NCBI GenBank assembly: GCA_951812995.1 | Contig: CATOTD010000002.1 | Coordinates: 771,468 to 811,639 of the forward strand | Reading direction: 5' to 3' | Source: an uncultured Gammaproteobacteria bacterium | GTDB lineage: Bacteria; Pseudomonadota; Gammaproteobacteria; Eutrophobiales; Eutrophobiaceae | Length of the DNA stretch: 40,172 nt | Shown here: piece after piece, positions 10,001-16,858 of the stretch | How the letters are laid out: the number at the start of each line of letters is the position of its first letter | Numbering within the stretch: position 1 is the stretch's first letter | The notes under the pieces: generated by a model | Seen by the model: only the letters and a program-made list of their open reading frames with translations | Told to the model about the DNA's origin: nothing | Databases searched by the model: none | Position numbers and translations under genes: made by a program

Positions 10001-11129
10001 CAATGGACCGGCTGCGGCGGCCAGCGGATATGGGTTTGATAGGTTGATCTCGACCAGCTTTAGTGTGCCGGTTGATGGCACCTATCGCCTGCGATTGGCC
10101 GACCCAACCGGCCGTGCCTGGGATTATGAGATCGCCTTGATCGAGACCTATGCCTTGCCAGCGAATGTGATAAACGGTACAGATAATGCCGATGAACTGT
10201 TTGGCACTTATGGTGACGATACCTTATATGGCGAGGATGGCAATGATCGCTTGTATGGCGGGCCTGGGCGTGATCAGTTGTTTGGCGGCACGGGGAATGA
10301 CCAGCTTTACGGCGGGGCCGATGCTGACTTGTTAAATGGCGGGGATGGGAATGACTGGGTGTCTTACATCGCCTCGCCGACGGGGGTGAGCGTCAATCTG
10401 GTAACGGGTACTGGTGCGGGTGGGGATGCCGAAGGCGATACGCTTCAAAACATAGAAAATATTATCGGTTCCTGGTTTGATGATGTGCTGACCGGAGATG
10501 ATGGCAACAACCTCCTGCGCGGCCTGTCTGGTGCGGATACGCTGGATGGCGGTGCGGGTGCAGATACGATTGAAGGTGGCGCGGGCGATGATACCTTAAT
10601 CGGCGGCGCGGGCGATGATACCTTAATCGGCGGCGCGGGGGATGACGTTCTTACCGGCGGTGCGGGGAATGACAGGATAGACGGCGAAGTTGGAGCCGAC
10701 TTGTTAAATGGCGGGGATGGGAATGACAGGCTCATCGGGGGGGCTGATGCGGATAGGTTAGTATTGTTAGTATTGAACATCAGATTCGGTAGGCAGGTCG
10801 TAGACACCGACACCTTAAACGGCGGCGCGGGGAATGACACCTTAACTGGCGGTGCGGGTGCGGATAAGTTTGTACTGGACCAGACGGCCACGGCCGCAGA
10901 CACAGACACCGTCACCGACTTTGATTCGGCCGAGGGCGACCTTATTCTAATTGATACAACGACTGGCCTTGAGAGAACCCTGGCCGAACTGAGTCTGGCG
11001 GTGCTCGATAACGACAATCATGCCAATATCGTCAGCGCAATCGACAACACGCTGGTCTATATGACGCTCAACAACGTTAATCATCAGGACATGATCGATA
11101 ATTTCGGCAATTATTTTTCGGTAGTCTAG
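4074..11129 (+). CDS. Giant RTX/cadherin-like secreted protein with embedded subtilisin (S8) domain, RTX1
   Basis: The 2351-residue protein is predicted to be secreted by a type I system. In order: (a) residues 1-130, a Bap/LapA-like N-terminal domain (DDLVLHYADGTVVILEDF near 47); (b) about 170-205, a Gly/Ala-rich hydrophobic segment with VAAAAG (191-196), resembling LapG cleavage sites; (c) Ig-like domains to about 800; (d) cadherin-like units from residue 808, three of 113 residues plus degenerate ones, with the calcium motif DINDNPPVF; (e) a subtilisin domain, about 1435-1700, with Asp1460 (DTGVD), His1491 (NHGTP) and Ser1667 (GTSFATP) all present; (f) two PPC-like beta regions, about 1780-2030; (g) RTX nonapeptides from about 2032; (h) a C-terminal secretion region ending NYFSVV. 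No secretion genes are adjacent. I infer a surface-retained protease-adhesin; the substrate is unknown. RTX2 is its paralogue. Confidence 0.9.
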   Translation: MPTKTIVINPISSNTNRIQTEAGHQYRITDTDNHTLKPDVLVMREGDDLVLHYADGTVVILEDFYTACVDEATSCQVALPHHQESLDSNGQKEYLITPATQGTALSDSSIFIYAQAHDQGALQALLALAAGNGELESILNEQLAGDVMMSTETTTAETTTAETTTGGDDQGGIGSGTLLGALGVLGAIGGVAAAAGGGSSGGGATTPASGDGGGNTPTPVGFTVSGTVTAGPVIAGDGLTVTVYAADGTELSTTKVNDDGSYTVTITRAYDGLILIRVVDTNAAADYRDEATKADKDLTSDLRVIVEAPAAGATKTANINPLTELATRKVGLAGGDNGASATSITDITPEAVTDAQAAVAKSFGITGKDDDNTKAADDLVSSPVKLTVDKDGKPAPTTGEDAPNNYGKALAAVSGVEEGESKTTDEVLEDLVDEITEEGLSSDAAKRLEAGATSTDVELTVDDTPPTISAVTISNPASGTAFVANEVITITVRFSEAVVVDTTGGTRTPSIGIVIDTATVQASYKSGSGSTTLVFQYQVQAGENDADGISIAENSLNLNGGTIQDRAGNDANLAHDAVVDSNTHRVDTTAPTITGVPTISSNAGADNTYKADDVIRITVTFNEDVIVTGTPTIGIVIGTNTVQASYESGNGTDTLTFQYQVQAGDNDPNGISIVRGNLNLNGGTITDIAGNNATLTHGLVADNNAHQVDAINDGAAVFRIDGALTVNQQLTAVTATNDPDGNGGGFTYQWQRSADGVAWSNIGANSINYTLANGDQGQRIRVTITYTDGEGHDESVTVGTPTPTATVTDINDNPPVFSSTANGITLTEGTEYATDVAVYTAQATPDVAATNVVYSLKAGADAADFDIDPATGVVTFKADTTPDYETATAYKFTVIATATETVAGGADRIQSAEQTVTVLVTDINNEAPVFSSTANGITLTEGTEYATDVAVYTAAATPDVAGANVAYSLKAGADAADFDIDPATGVVTFKADTTPNYETATAYRFTVIATATETVAGGADRVQSAEQTVTVLVTDINDNPPVFSSTANGITLAEETEYTAGTAVYTAAATPDVASANVVYSLKAGADATDFDIDPATGVVTFKADTTPDYETATAYRFTVIATATETVAGGANRVQSAEQAVTVVVTDINDEAPVFTSSGATDLVDGKRYLPTTDVNYDATSDVVYTAQATGDVGILTYSLTGGDAGLFDIDATGRVTFKNDITVDDNKQSYQFTVVATATETVPGGANRVQTAQQDVTLTVTTVFAITSSSNADRLNEGARYGVNHALYTGVAQNAQGALTWSLGGDDATLFTIDSSTGAITFQNGLTPDYDEQTEFSLSITVSDGVQSVSKDITIGIVNQPEPSVNVSPASSWVDPDGRNWQNSLHYQTKAGTYSSVYKAPLPATSAANPAATQDSAQQAATGPSSAADSFQDRINLADARSNFPDLKGGGYSIVIIDTGVDIDHGLYGSRLVLGHNFTGQHIQDYRNHGTPIASIIAGQVAPGQFKGGLAPDVNLISLRLGSDTQDLRDALAWVIQNAVGLNIVAVNLSFGPSNTEPVDHLFADKNTSQLVDEFQVLARLGVTVVASAGNRYNQKRYKDLTVEEKEKTSNYAVDPNTIAVGALSKDGDLADFTQRAGHVIFAPGERLYAAGSLEGQFTIVSGTSFATPIITGAVVLAQQLAEEKIGRRLTINELQKLLVTDNTNTITNNGKTYKTFDLNDFLEAVNDYALVVAVQNDLPDSRTAVEQSLERALTFQELDGLDGVIDAKPGTQDKADAVDVDWYKLALDAGTYKLILKAHGGSELDPRLDIYVPATGQTFINDDHYLTTAPVQIDKRDAAITFTLNEAQTVYVRASATLVNSGQANDKTGVYRFHITRTKPSDEAIPALTATAESFDLASFETAVLRLRKLKAGMTYTLRYKFTPAAADGLPEVIASSNILPNYTATGLYQRLDARLMAPDGKTELPLVLHAVPNGPAAAASGYGFDRLISTSFSVPVDGTYRLRLADPTGRAWDYEIALIETYALPANVINGTDNADELFGTYGDDTLYGEDGNDRLYGGPGRDQLFGGTGNDQLYGGADADLLNGGDGNDWVSYIASPTGVSVNLVTGTGAGGDAEGDTLQNIENIIGSWFDDVLTGDDGNNLLRGLSGADTLDGGAGADTIEGGAGDDTLIGGAGDDTLIGGAGDDVLTGGAGNDRIDGEVGADLLNGGDGNDRLIGGADADRLVLLVLNIRFGRQVVDTDTLNGGAGNDTLTGGAGADKFVLDQTATAADTDTVTDFDSAEGDLILIDTTTGLERTLAELSLAVLDNDNHANIVSAIDNTLVYMTLNNVNHQDMIDNFGNYFSVV
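4527..4571 (+). repeat. In-frame 15-bp tandem repeat in the RTX1 linker
   Basis: About three copies of a 15-bp unit encode Thr-Thr-Thr-Ala-Glu (TTTAETTTAETTTGG) between the N-terminal domain and the Gly/Ala segment. RTX2 has a single copy at the equivalent place, so the copy number has changed without breaking the frame. Confidence 0.7.
6495..7860 (+). repeat. Cadherin-like tandem array of RTX1 (3 x 339 bp plus one diverged unit)
   Basis: Units begin at 6495, 6834, 7173 and 7512. The first three are exactly 339 bp (113 residues) and very similar. The fourth is diverged (T-S-S-G-A-T-D-L start) but keeps the DIND linker and the ATATETV end. Each unit starts with the DIN(D/N) cadherin linker. 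Relative to RTX2, these units carry ETATAY where RTX2 has DAGDTAY, hence 339 rather than 342 bp. Confidence 0.88.
10168..10890 (+). repeat. RTX nonapeptide calcium-binding region of RTX1
   Basis: About 15 GGxGxDxLx-type nonapeptides form two blocks separated by a non-repeat stretch (about 10350-10480). Such repeats bind calcium and fold into a beta-roll outside the cell after type I secretion. A 9-bp tandem duplication at 10758-10775 (TTAGTATTG twice) adds three residues (LVL) compared with RTX2. Confidence 0.9.
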
Positions 11130-11145
11130 GCCCGGTTGGCGGCGG

Positions 11146-11174
11146 AACGGGGATGGTCGGCTGGCCCCGTTTAG
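11146..11174 (+). terminator. Candidate intrinsic terminator of RTX1, cut short by an IS
   Basis: A 7-bp GC-rich stem, AACGGGG (11146-11152) with CCCCGTT (11165-11171), and a 12-base loop begins 16 bases after the RTX1 stop. Only TTTA follows the stem before the IS5-family element begins at 11176, so the T tract may have been lost to the insertion. Confidence 0.4.
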
Positions 11175-11175
11175 G

Positions 11176-12467
11176 TGGAGACCTCGAACAACGCTGATTC
11201 TGGATGGGTTTTGACGCGAGCACCAGTCGTTGTCACCCGCATAGCGGGTGTGAAGATCAAGATTGGTGGTATTTGAGGCTGTGTCGCGCTGTTTGGGTCT
11301 GCCAGGGCGGATATTTCCGGAATTTGGGCGGAGTCAGGCTGTGGCCTGTCGTCGCTCGTGGAAAATCAGACGGCGGAAGTTGTAGCTCAGGTTGGCCATG
11401 GTCATGCGGGCCTTCGCACGGGTTTGGCCGATTGAGCGGATGGTCAGAGCCATGGGCCCTTTCTCGTAGCCGAACACAGGCGCGGATGGCAGAGCGTGTC
11501 GCGTTGCCCCGGCGAATATGCCTGGCCATGGGTTTGCCGCGTGGCTTCTTGCGATGGATATGTGAGCGGTACCCTTGCGCTTTGAGCCAAGCCTCATTCC
11601 TGGCCGAGCGGTACCCGGTATCGGCCCAAACCGCCTTCGAGCTGTTTGTCTCGTCCAGAACCGAGGAGAGTTCATGCCCGTCGTAGCGAGCCGCATTCGT
11701 GCCAGTCTCACCCCGGATGAAGCGCCATTTGCGGTCAATGGACACGTGGTTCTTGTACCCAAAGTGCGGAACCGAAATATCGACAAGGCCAGTATCCTCC
11801 TCACCCTCCTTGGTCGTCTTGGCCTTTGAATACTTGACCGTCCAACGCGCATCGGTGTCTTTCTGCGCTGCCTTGGACAGATCATCGGGCCAGATGTCAG
11901 ACGCGGCCTCACCTGCCTTGGCGCGCGCTTTCTCTTCTTTCGTCATCCGCTGGCGCGGGGCAAAGACCAACGTGGCATCCACAATCTGACCGCCGGTGGG
12001 TTTGTATCCCCGCGCGCAGAGCTGAGCTTCAAACAGGGCCTTGAAGACACCCGCCTGGGTCAGCTTCTCTCTGAAAAGCCAGATCGTCTTCTGATCAGGT
12101 GTCGGCTCCCCGATTTGCAATCCCAGGAACCGTAGCCAACTGAAACGGTCACGAATGAGAAACTCCATCCGCTCATCGCTCAGATTGTGCATCGAGGCCA
12201 ACACCAGCACCTTGAACATCACAACGGCATCATAGGGCGGACGACCACCTTTGGGACGTTCCCCATAGCCAAGCGCTTCAACAAGAACTGGGCGAAACAC
12301 TTCGAAATCAACGTGCCGCTCCAAAACCTCAAGCGGATATCCCATCGCCGAAAGCCGCGCCAAATGATCCGTCAAATCAAACAATCCAGGTGCGTGCATA
12401 AACAAAATCCTCCCACATCAAGTGAATCAGATCGTACCACAAAATGTACGGTTTTTAGAGGCTTCCA
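11176..12467 (-). mobile_element. IS5-family insertion sequence, copy 1 (1292 bp)
   Basis: The boundaries come from comparing the two copies in the window: sequence similarity stops exactly at these ends. The imperfect terminal inverted repeats read TGGAGACCTCGAACAAC at 11176 and, on the minus strand from 12467, TGGAAGCCTCTAAAAAC. It is 9 bp shorter than copy 2, which is explained by a 9-bp in-frame difference in the transposase (three residues, FAA, present only in copy 2). No clear target duplication flanks it. A perfect 6-bp hairpin (ACCCGC/GCGGGT, 11235-11249) lies in the non-coding end. The element is visibly richer in G+C than the host core genes, suggesting an outside origin. Confidence 0.85.
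11334..12399 (-). pseudogene. IS5-family transposase, frameshifted and lacking the catalytic Glu (copy 1)
   Basis: The N-terminal part (MHAPGLFDLTDHLARL, then GRPPYDAVVMFKVL) is a typical IS5-group transposase. The first two DDE aspartates are seen in QIVDATLV and WADTGYRS. The frame breaks after RSAIRAC; the C-terminal end (FGYEKGPMALTIRSIG to FHERRQATA) continues in another frame down to 11334. Relatives normally read R-A-F-V-E-H-V-F-G-Y-E-K here, the R(3)E(6)K signature that holds the catalytic Glu. This copy goes directly from the Ala codon to TGTGTTCGG, consistent with an 11-bp deletion that removes the Glu. The ATG at 12399 has a GGAGG nine bases upstream. It is predicted to be inactive. 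Confidence 0.82.
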
Positions 12468-12469
12468 AC

Positions 12470-12512
12470 TGCTTATCATTGATTATTACCCCGAAGGGGC
12501 TGAGGATAAGCA
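12470..12512 (+). promoter_or_regulatory. Nested hairpin over the IS256 transposase start
   Basis: Outer arms TGCTTATC (12470-12477) and GATAAGCA (12505-12512) enclose an inner hairpin CCCC-GAA-GGGG (12489-12499). GAGG at 12502-12505, the likely ribosome binding site for the ATG at 12514, lies within it. Hairpins that hide the transposase ribosome binding site from read-through transcripts are known in other insertion sequences; the role here is inference. Confidence 0.4.
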
Positions 12513-12513
12513 C

Positions 12514-13553
12514 ATGCAACCCGAAGCAATCAAGTCACTGGCACGTGAAACTGCCAGGGGCATCAAAACCGAAGAAGACCTGTATACGTTCCGTCAGGCA
12601 TTGACCAGGGTAACCATTGAGGCAGCACTGAATGCCGAGCTCGATGAACACCTTGGCTATGCCAGACATGAGTAGGCAGGAAAATCCAATAGCCGCAATG
12701 GTCGCAGTCATAAAATGCTACGCACTGAAGAGGGCGCATTCGAGCTGGAAACACCCCGCGACAGAAAGGGTAGCTTGGTGCCAGCACTGGTCAAAAAGCA
12801 CCCATCTCGCTACACCGGTATGGATGACAAGATTCTCAGTCTCTATGCCAAAGGCAATACCACCTGTGACATTGTCGCGCTGTTTCAGGAAATGTAGGGC
12901 GTGGCGGTCTCAACCAGTCTGCTCTTGCGCGTGACAGCAAAGGTGATTGCGTGGCAATCGGCCACTGGTGCTGATATACCCCAGCGCATACCTTGACTGC
13001 ATAGTCGTTAAAATCCGCCAGGACAAGAAAGTCATCAACAAGGCTGTCTTATTTGGCACTGGGCGTGAACCTGGACAGGCACAAAGCGCTTTTAGGGCTG
13101 TGGCTGTCAGAGAGGATCAGGCACGCGATGCAGTATGTTACCTGGAAGGACTACAGGGTGGTTGTAGTCGACTTGTAGCAAATCTACCAGTCAGCTACGG
13201 AGGCGGAAGCACTGTTGGTGCTTGATGTCTTTGGTGACGAATGGGATGCCAAATACCCTAAGACCAGCCGTTCCTGGCAGAGTCATTGGCAGAACCTCAA
13301 CACCCTGTTTGATTACCCGCAGGACATGCGCAAGGCAATCTATACCACCAACGCCATTGCATCGCTCAACAGCGTCATCAGGAAAGCCATCAAAAAACGT
13401 AAGTTGTTTCCAACCGATGACGCTACCAGAAAGGTGAGCTATCTGGCCATTCAAGATGCATCAAAGCAGTGGACTATGTCGATTAAATATTGGAAACCAG
13501 CGATGAATCGCTTTATGATCGAATTCGAAGACCGACTAAAGGACTTCGTTTAA
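12514..13553 (+). pseudogene. IS256-family (mutator-type) transposase pseudogene
   Basis: Three or more frames are needed to read the protein. The first is the start MQPEAIKSLARETARG to the helical segment NAELDEHLGYARHE (12514-12672). The second is ELETPRDRKGSLVPALVKKH to DIVALFQEM (about 12715-12897). The third is the well-kept C-terminal part, YPKTSRSWQSHWQNL, IYTTNAIASLNSVIRK, and an end at KDFV (13215-13553). Multiple frameshifts and in-frame stops lie between them (around 12675, 12897 and 12930-13210), and the central catalytic region is badly damaged. The start codon is preceded by a nested hairpin that contains the ribosome binding site. Confidence 0.85.
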
Positions 13554-13586
13554 CCAACGGCAGTTACACAGAATTCGGGAAAGGCT

Positions 13587-14424
13587 CCAGTTGTAGTCAT
13601 GAATCCACGGTAGTAGTGCTTTGGCCCTAAGATGAGAAGTTTGATAACGCATCGCATAGGCCACTCTCTGAGCATTGTTTGTATGCATCGCTCGGCCTTG
13701 CCGTTGGTTCTGGGTGTGTAAGGCCGAGTAAACAGGTGGGCGATACCCATTGCCTTGAGTACGATGCTGAAGAACTTTGCTCAATACCCCGAGCCATAGT
13801 CGGTCATCACCTGCTCAATCTGTATGCCCATTGATTCATAGTAGGCTTTCACGCTCTTGAAGAACGCGGTCACACGCTCTTTGCGTTCATCGGGCAGAAT
13901 CTCAGCGTAACTGAGTCGGGAATGAGCATCGATGCAGATGTGTATGTACTCCCAGCCAGCCCCTGCAGACGGCTTACCTTTGCAAAAACGCCTAAGTTTC
14001 TTGCTGTCCAGGTGCAACAGTGAACCTGGATAAGACCGCTCATAGCGATTATTGGGTTTAGCGGGTGCAAGCGCGGAGCGTTTGTTTAGACCGAGTCGTC
14101 TGCGGTGCGAAGACATTGTGGCGGGGTCGAGCCGACATTCCTGGCAATCTGGCCCATGGTCCGGCGGTGCTTACGTAGCAAAGAGATGCGGCGGACTTGC
14201 CTATCTGTCAGTGCTCTGGGATGGCGGCTGACTGGCCGAGAACCACTATCTTCCAGGCCTGCCAGACCGTCCTTATCAAATTGATTGTTCCACTTCAATA
14301 CAGTGTGAGTTGACGTATGAAACTCTTGCGCCACCTGGGTCGCTGAAAAACCAGGTTGTTGGGCTCGTCTGACCATACTCAGTCAACCTTCCGGTGTCAA
14401 TGGGGCATGCTTGTGTACGTTCAT
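13587..14424 (-). pseudogene. IS481-family transposase pseudogene
   Basis: The N-terminus (MNVHKHAPLTPEG) is followed by a stop codon in place of the usual Arg, then MVRRAQQPGFSATQVAQEF with a helix-turn-helix. The integrase core continues in other frames: LLHLDSKKLRRFCKG, GWEYIHICIDAHSRLSYAEILPD (split here by me), VMTDYGSGY (normally DNGS), and TRPYTPRTNGKAERCIQT. At least three frame changes and one nonsense mutation are present. The last few dozen residues (after HDYNW) are lost at the junction with the IS256 remnant. Confidence 0.85.
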
Positions 14425-14474
14425 GCGGGTTTCTGTTGACCCTATTGGTTTGGTCACTTATATAATCTCTCACA
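13587..14474 (-). mobile_element. Remnant IS481-family element
   Basis: The 5' terminal repeat appears to start at 14474 on the minus strand (TGTGAGAGATTATATAAG), matching the TGT start of IS481-family ends. The 3' end is missing: the coding sequence stops after Tyr-Asn-Trp, exactly where the IS256-type terminal repeat begins. Confidence 0.65.
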
Positions 14475-14493
14475 TGGCTCGCATGAATAACCT

Positions 14494-14877
14494 ATGCCCA
14501 GATTACAGCTAGAAGGTGTGCTGACCACCAGAGCCTTGCAGATGGCGATTACGCTCAGGACACCACCAAAGGGGTATGTTCATCATACGGACAGGGGTAG
14601 TCAGTATTGTGCGCATGATTATCAGCGGATATTGTGCGAGCATGGCTTGCAGATGTCTATGAGTAGCAAAGGGGATTGTTATGATAATGTTGTTGTTGAG
14701 TCTTTCTTCAAGACGATGCAGGCCGAGCTTATATGGTGGCAGGACTGGAAAACCCGCCGACAAGACGAGACGAGGATATGCCAGTACATCAATGGTTTTA
14801 CAACTTAACATCGAATGCATTTGGCACTGGGTTGTAAAAGCCCCGTTGCCTTCGAAAGAAGGGCGGGGTTAAAGTGA
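14494..14877 (+). pseudogene. IS3-family OrfB (transposase) fragment
   Basis: This is the C-terminal third of an IS3-family OrfB. It shows HHTDRGSQYC, SMSSKGDCYDN and VVESFF, with exactly 35 residues between the Asp of DRGSQY and the Glu of VESFF, as expected for D,D(35)E. A TAA at 14806-14808 interrupts the usual YINGFYN-type stretch. Beyond it the same frame gives HRMHLALGCKSPVAFERR, ending at a TGA at 14875. OrfA, the front of OrfB and both element ends are not seen. Confidence 0.85.
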
Positions 14878-14908
14878 GAGTTCCATGCGGCACAAAACCG
14901 TGACAGGT

Positions 14909-15052
14909 CCAACCCCGGTCCGACTCGACTCAGCTCAGCTCCACTCGACCCGACCACACCCGACTCAGCCCAGCCCAACTCAACCCGACCCACGCCTGGC
15001 CCAGCTCAACTCAACCCACGTCCAGCCTGGCCCAGCCCGACCCACCAGAACT
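14909..15052. repeat. Degenerate pentanucleotide array A (CRRCY units on the plus strand)
   Basis: About 140 bp follow a five-base period: CGACT, CAGCT, CCACT, CGACC, CAGCC, CAACT, CAACC and similar words, consensus C-purine-purine-C-pyrimidine. The period slips in the second half. It lies between the IS3 remnant and the terB-like gene. The complementary strand is G-rich with GGGT words. The matching reverse-complement type of array stands at 26244-26346. The remaining bases 15053-15173 show nothing I recognise. Confidence 0.75.
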
Positions 15053-15173
15053 CACTGAAGGTGAGCGGTCTTGGGGATGTGGGGTGATCGGTCTTTAAGT
15101 ACAGCCGCGTTATTGATATAGGGATAGATGTCCAGCGTTTTCAGAAAACCCAATACCAGGGTTGATAAGGATT

Positions 15174-15623
15174 TTATTTGGCAACTTTTATCTTGGTTTG
15201 AATATAGTTTGAATGTGGAATATAAAGCAAGTCTGCAATTTTTCTAATGTAGTATTCTTCATATTTATCAAGGACTGAATCGGCGTAAGCAACACGCCAC
15301 AGATTTTCGATTATATCAATCTTTTTTGGCATAGAAAGAGTGTCATTCAACAACCGCGTAAACTCATACAGTGATACGGCATGGTCAACTTCATTTTCAG
15401 CCAGCGTTATTAGTTCATTAATTTCTTCACGACTTAGTTTGAAACTTTCCAGTAAAGCGTTTTTTATAGTATTTCGTTCTGCATCATGGATATGATCATC
15501 AGCCAGACTAATCTCTACCATCAATACAGCGGTGGCTAATTCAATTGTTTTACTGTCTGGCGTAGTATTGTCTGCATCATCATTCAATAATGCGCCAAAA
15601 TATTTTTTAATACTTTTAATCAT
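15174..15623 (-). CDS. TerB-family tellurite-resistance-like protein
   Basis: The 149-residue protein is mostly helical. The stretches TIELATAVLMVEISLADDHI and LWRVAYADSVLDKYEEYYI, with acidic loops, are typical of the TerB/YjbJ-like helical domain family (possibly metal-binding). A role in tellurite resistance is not implied, as stand-alone TerB proteins occur widely and their function is mostly unknown. No signal peptide is seen. It lies nine bases downstream of hspQ on the same strand, so the two are probably co-transcribed. Confidence 0.75.
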   Translation of the reverse strand: MIKSIKKYFGALLNDDADNTTPDSKTIELATAVLMVEISLADDHIHDAERNTIKNALLESFKLSREEINELITLAENEVDHAVSLYEFTRLLNDTLSMPKKIDIIENLWRVAYADSVLDKYEEYYIRKIADLLYIPHSNYIQTKIKVAK

Positions 15624-15632
15624 TAGCGCGTG

Positions 15633-15944
15633 TTAGTTTTGGGTATGTTTTTGAGCGTAATGGCCGTCGACAAAGTTTATAAAATAGTGGTTAATCAATG
15701 GGTGTTGTATGGGTAATATTGAATCAGCGGCTGCAAGGTTTCTTTCAGCAACATAGGTCGTGTGTTGCGAATTATCAACCAGCACATGATACCAGGGTTC
15801 ATCGCGGGGTGGTCGTGATCTAGCAACGGTCTCATACCATGCATCGGAGCCACTAAAAACAGCATCCAGATCAAAAATTACGCCTCGGTAATTGAATTTT
15901 CGATGATGAATGATCTGCCCTAATGAAAATTTTGCTTTGTGCAT
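15633..15944 (-). CDS. hspQ: Heat-shock protein HspQ
   Basis: The 103-residue protein has the HspQ (YccV) hemimethylated-DNA-binding-like fold. Family hallmarks are FSLGQIIHHRKFNYRGVIFD, the RSRPPRDEPWYHVLV stretch and TTYVAERNL. In E. coli HspQ is heat-induced and acts as a specificity factor for Lon protease. It is divergent from rsmE over 131 bp that contain a symmetric -10-like sequence. I did not find a convincing sigma-32 promoter. Confidence 0.92.
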   Translation of the reverse strand: MHKAKFSLGQIIHHRKFNYRGVIFDLDAVFSGSDAWYETVARSRPPRDEPWYHVLVDNSQHTTYVAERNLAAADSILPIQHPLINHYFINFVDGHYAQKHTQN

Positions 15945-15978
15945 GAAATAAACTATAACCGAGTCTGTCTGATCAAGT

Positions 15979-16006
15979 ATTATAATAGCAGAAAGGGTGT
16001 TGGCAG
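15979..16006 (-). promoter_or_regulatory. Candidate promoter of hspQ with a palindromic -10
   Basis: On the minus strand CTGCCA (16001-16006) is 16 bases from a perfect TATAAT (15979-15984). The -10 lies in the perfect palindrome TATTATAATA (15978-15987), so it could also serve rsmE on the plus strand, although no good plus-strand -35 is evident. Confidence 0.35.
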
Positions 16007-16075
16007 TTGTAACGTTTTGTTAAAAATTACACGCCACTTTGAGGGCTAACAATCAGATCCTGATTTATCCAATCA

Positions 16076-16806
16076 ATGCGAATCCCACGATTATTTCTTG
16101 ATATGCCATTGGTATCTGGTGAACTTGCTTTATTGCCACGCGAAAAGGCGCATCATATCTCTCATGTACTCAGAATGCGTGCTGGCGATTCGATAAAAAT
16201 ATTTAATGGTAATGGTTATGAATATGGGTCGAAGATTGTTGCAATTACAAAAAAAATGTACAAATTAAAGTGGGCACTCAAAAACAGATTACTAATGAGT
16301 CGCCGTTGACAATCAATCTGTGTCTGGCGTTGGCGCGGGCACAGCAAATGGATTTTTCGATTCAAAAGGCCGTTGAACTTGGGGTCAAAAATATAATTCC
16401 GGTTATCACGGAGTTTGGTAATGTAAAAATACAAGATCGGCGGCTACAGAATAAATTGACGCATTGGCAAAATATAATCATCAGCGCTACCGAACAATGT
16501 GGCAGGTGTATTTTAACGCAAATTCAAGCCCCCATCCCTTTTAGCGAATGGCTTGTAATGAAAACATCAAGTACACGATTAATATTACAGCCTTGGTGTG
16601 GGCAGGCTATGAAAACAATCAACCGGGAACACGACGAATTAACACTGATCATTGGTGCTGAAGGTGGTTTTAGTGAGCATGAGCTTAATCAGGCACAAAC
16701 AAAAGGTTGTGTACCGATTAGTTTGGGACCGCGGATATTGCGGGCAGAAACCGCAGTAGTCAGTGCCATTAGTAATGCCCAGCAATTATGGGGAGACTTG
16801 AATTAA
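16076..16806 (+). pseudogene. rsmE: RsmE, 16S rRNA m3U1498 methyltransferase, interrupted by an A8 frameshift
   Basis: RsmE methylates N3 of U1498 in 16S rRNA. The N-terminal PUA-like part (MRIPRLFLD, HHISHVLRMRAGD) is in one frame to about 16255. The rest (NESPLTINLCLALARAQQMD, QKAVELGV, then the trefoil-knot SAM site LIIGAEGGFSEHE and SLGPRILRAETA) is in another. The change occurs at a run of eight A (16249-16256). Nine A, or a -1 ribosomal slip at A-AAA-AAA, would give the expected ITKKNVQIKVGT and a full protein of about 243 residues. All motifs are otherwise intact, so this may be a sequencing error, a slippery site or a recent mutation. A GTG at 16270 could start the second part. Confidence 0.88.
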
Positions 16807-16858
16807 GTGCGATTGATAGCAATATACGCTGAACACCCTCAATTATAACATCATAACT

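Larger units (their letters stand above)
12468..13586 (+). mobile_element. Remnant IS256-family element
   Basis: This element holds a decayed IS256-family transposase. The right end is visible: the sequence just after the transposase stop, 13559-13586 (GTTACACAGAATTC core), has the look of an IS256-family terminal repeat. The left terminal repeat is missing. Sequence right after IS5 copy 1 starts with ACTGC, which matches the inner edge of the right repeat, so the left end was probably removed when or after the IS5 copy inserted. At its other end it abuts the truncated 3' end of an IS481 element, apparently having inserted into it. Confidence 0.7.

Noticed and set aside
14838..14872. Strong hairpin (CCCCG/CGGGG with CCTTC/GAAGG) as terminator for the terB-hspQ transcript
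   Set aside because: The stem coincides with the conserved SPVAFERR codons of the IS3 OrfB remnant, so it is probably a coding by-product; read leftward it is followed by a short T run, so a weak terminator role cannot be fully excluded.
14805..14993. Minus-strand frame through array A, similar in composition to a plus-strand frame through array B (both contain LSRVGPG)
   Set aside because: The likeness follows from the shared five-base repeat, read as five residues per 15 bases; neither has a ribosome site or conserved ends.
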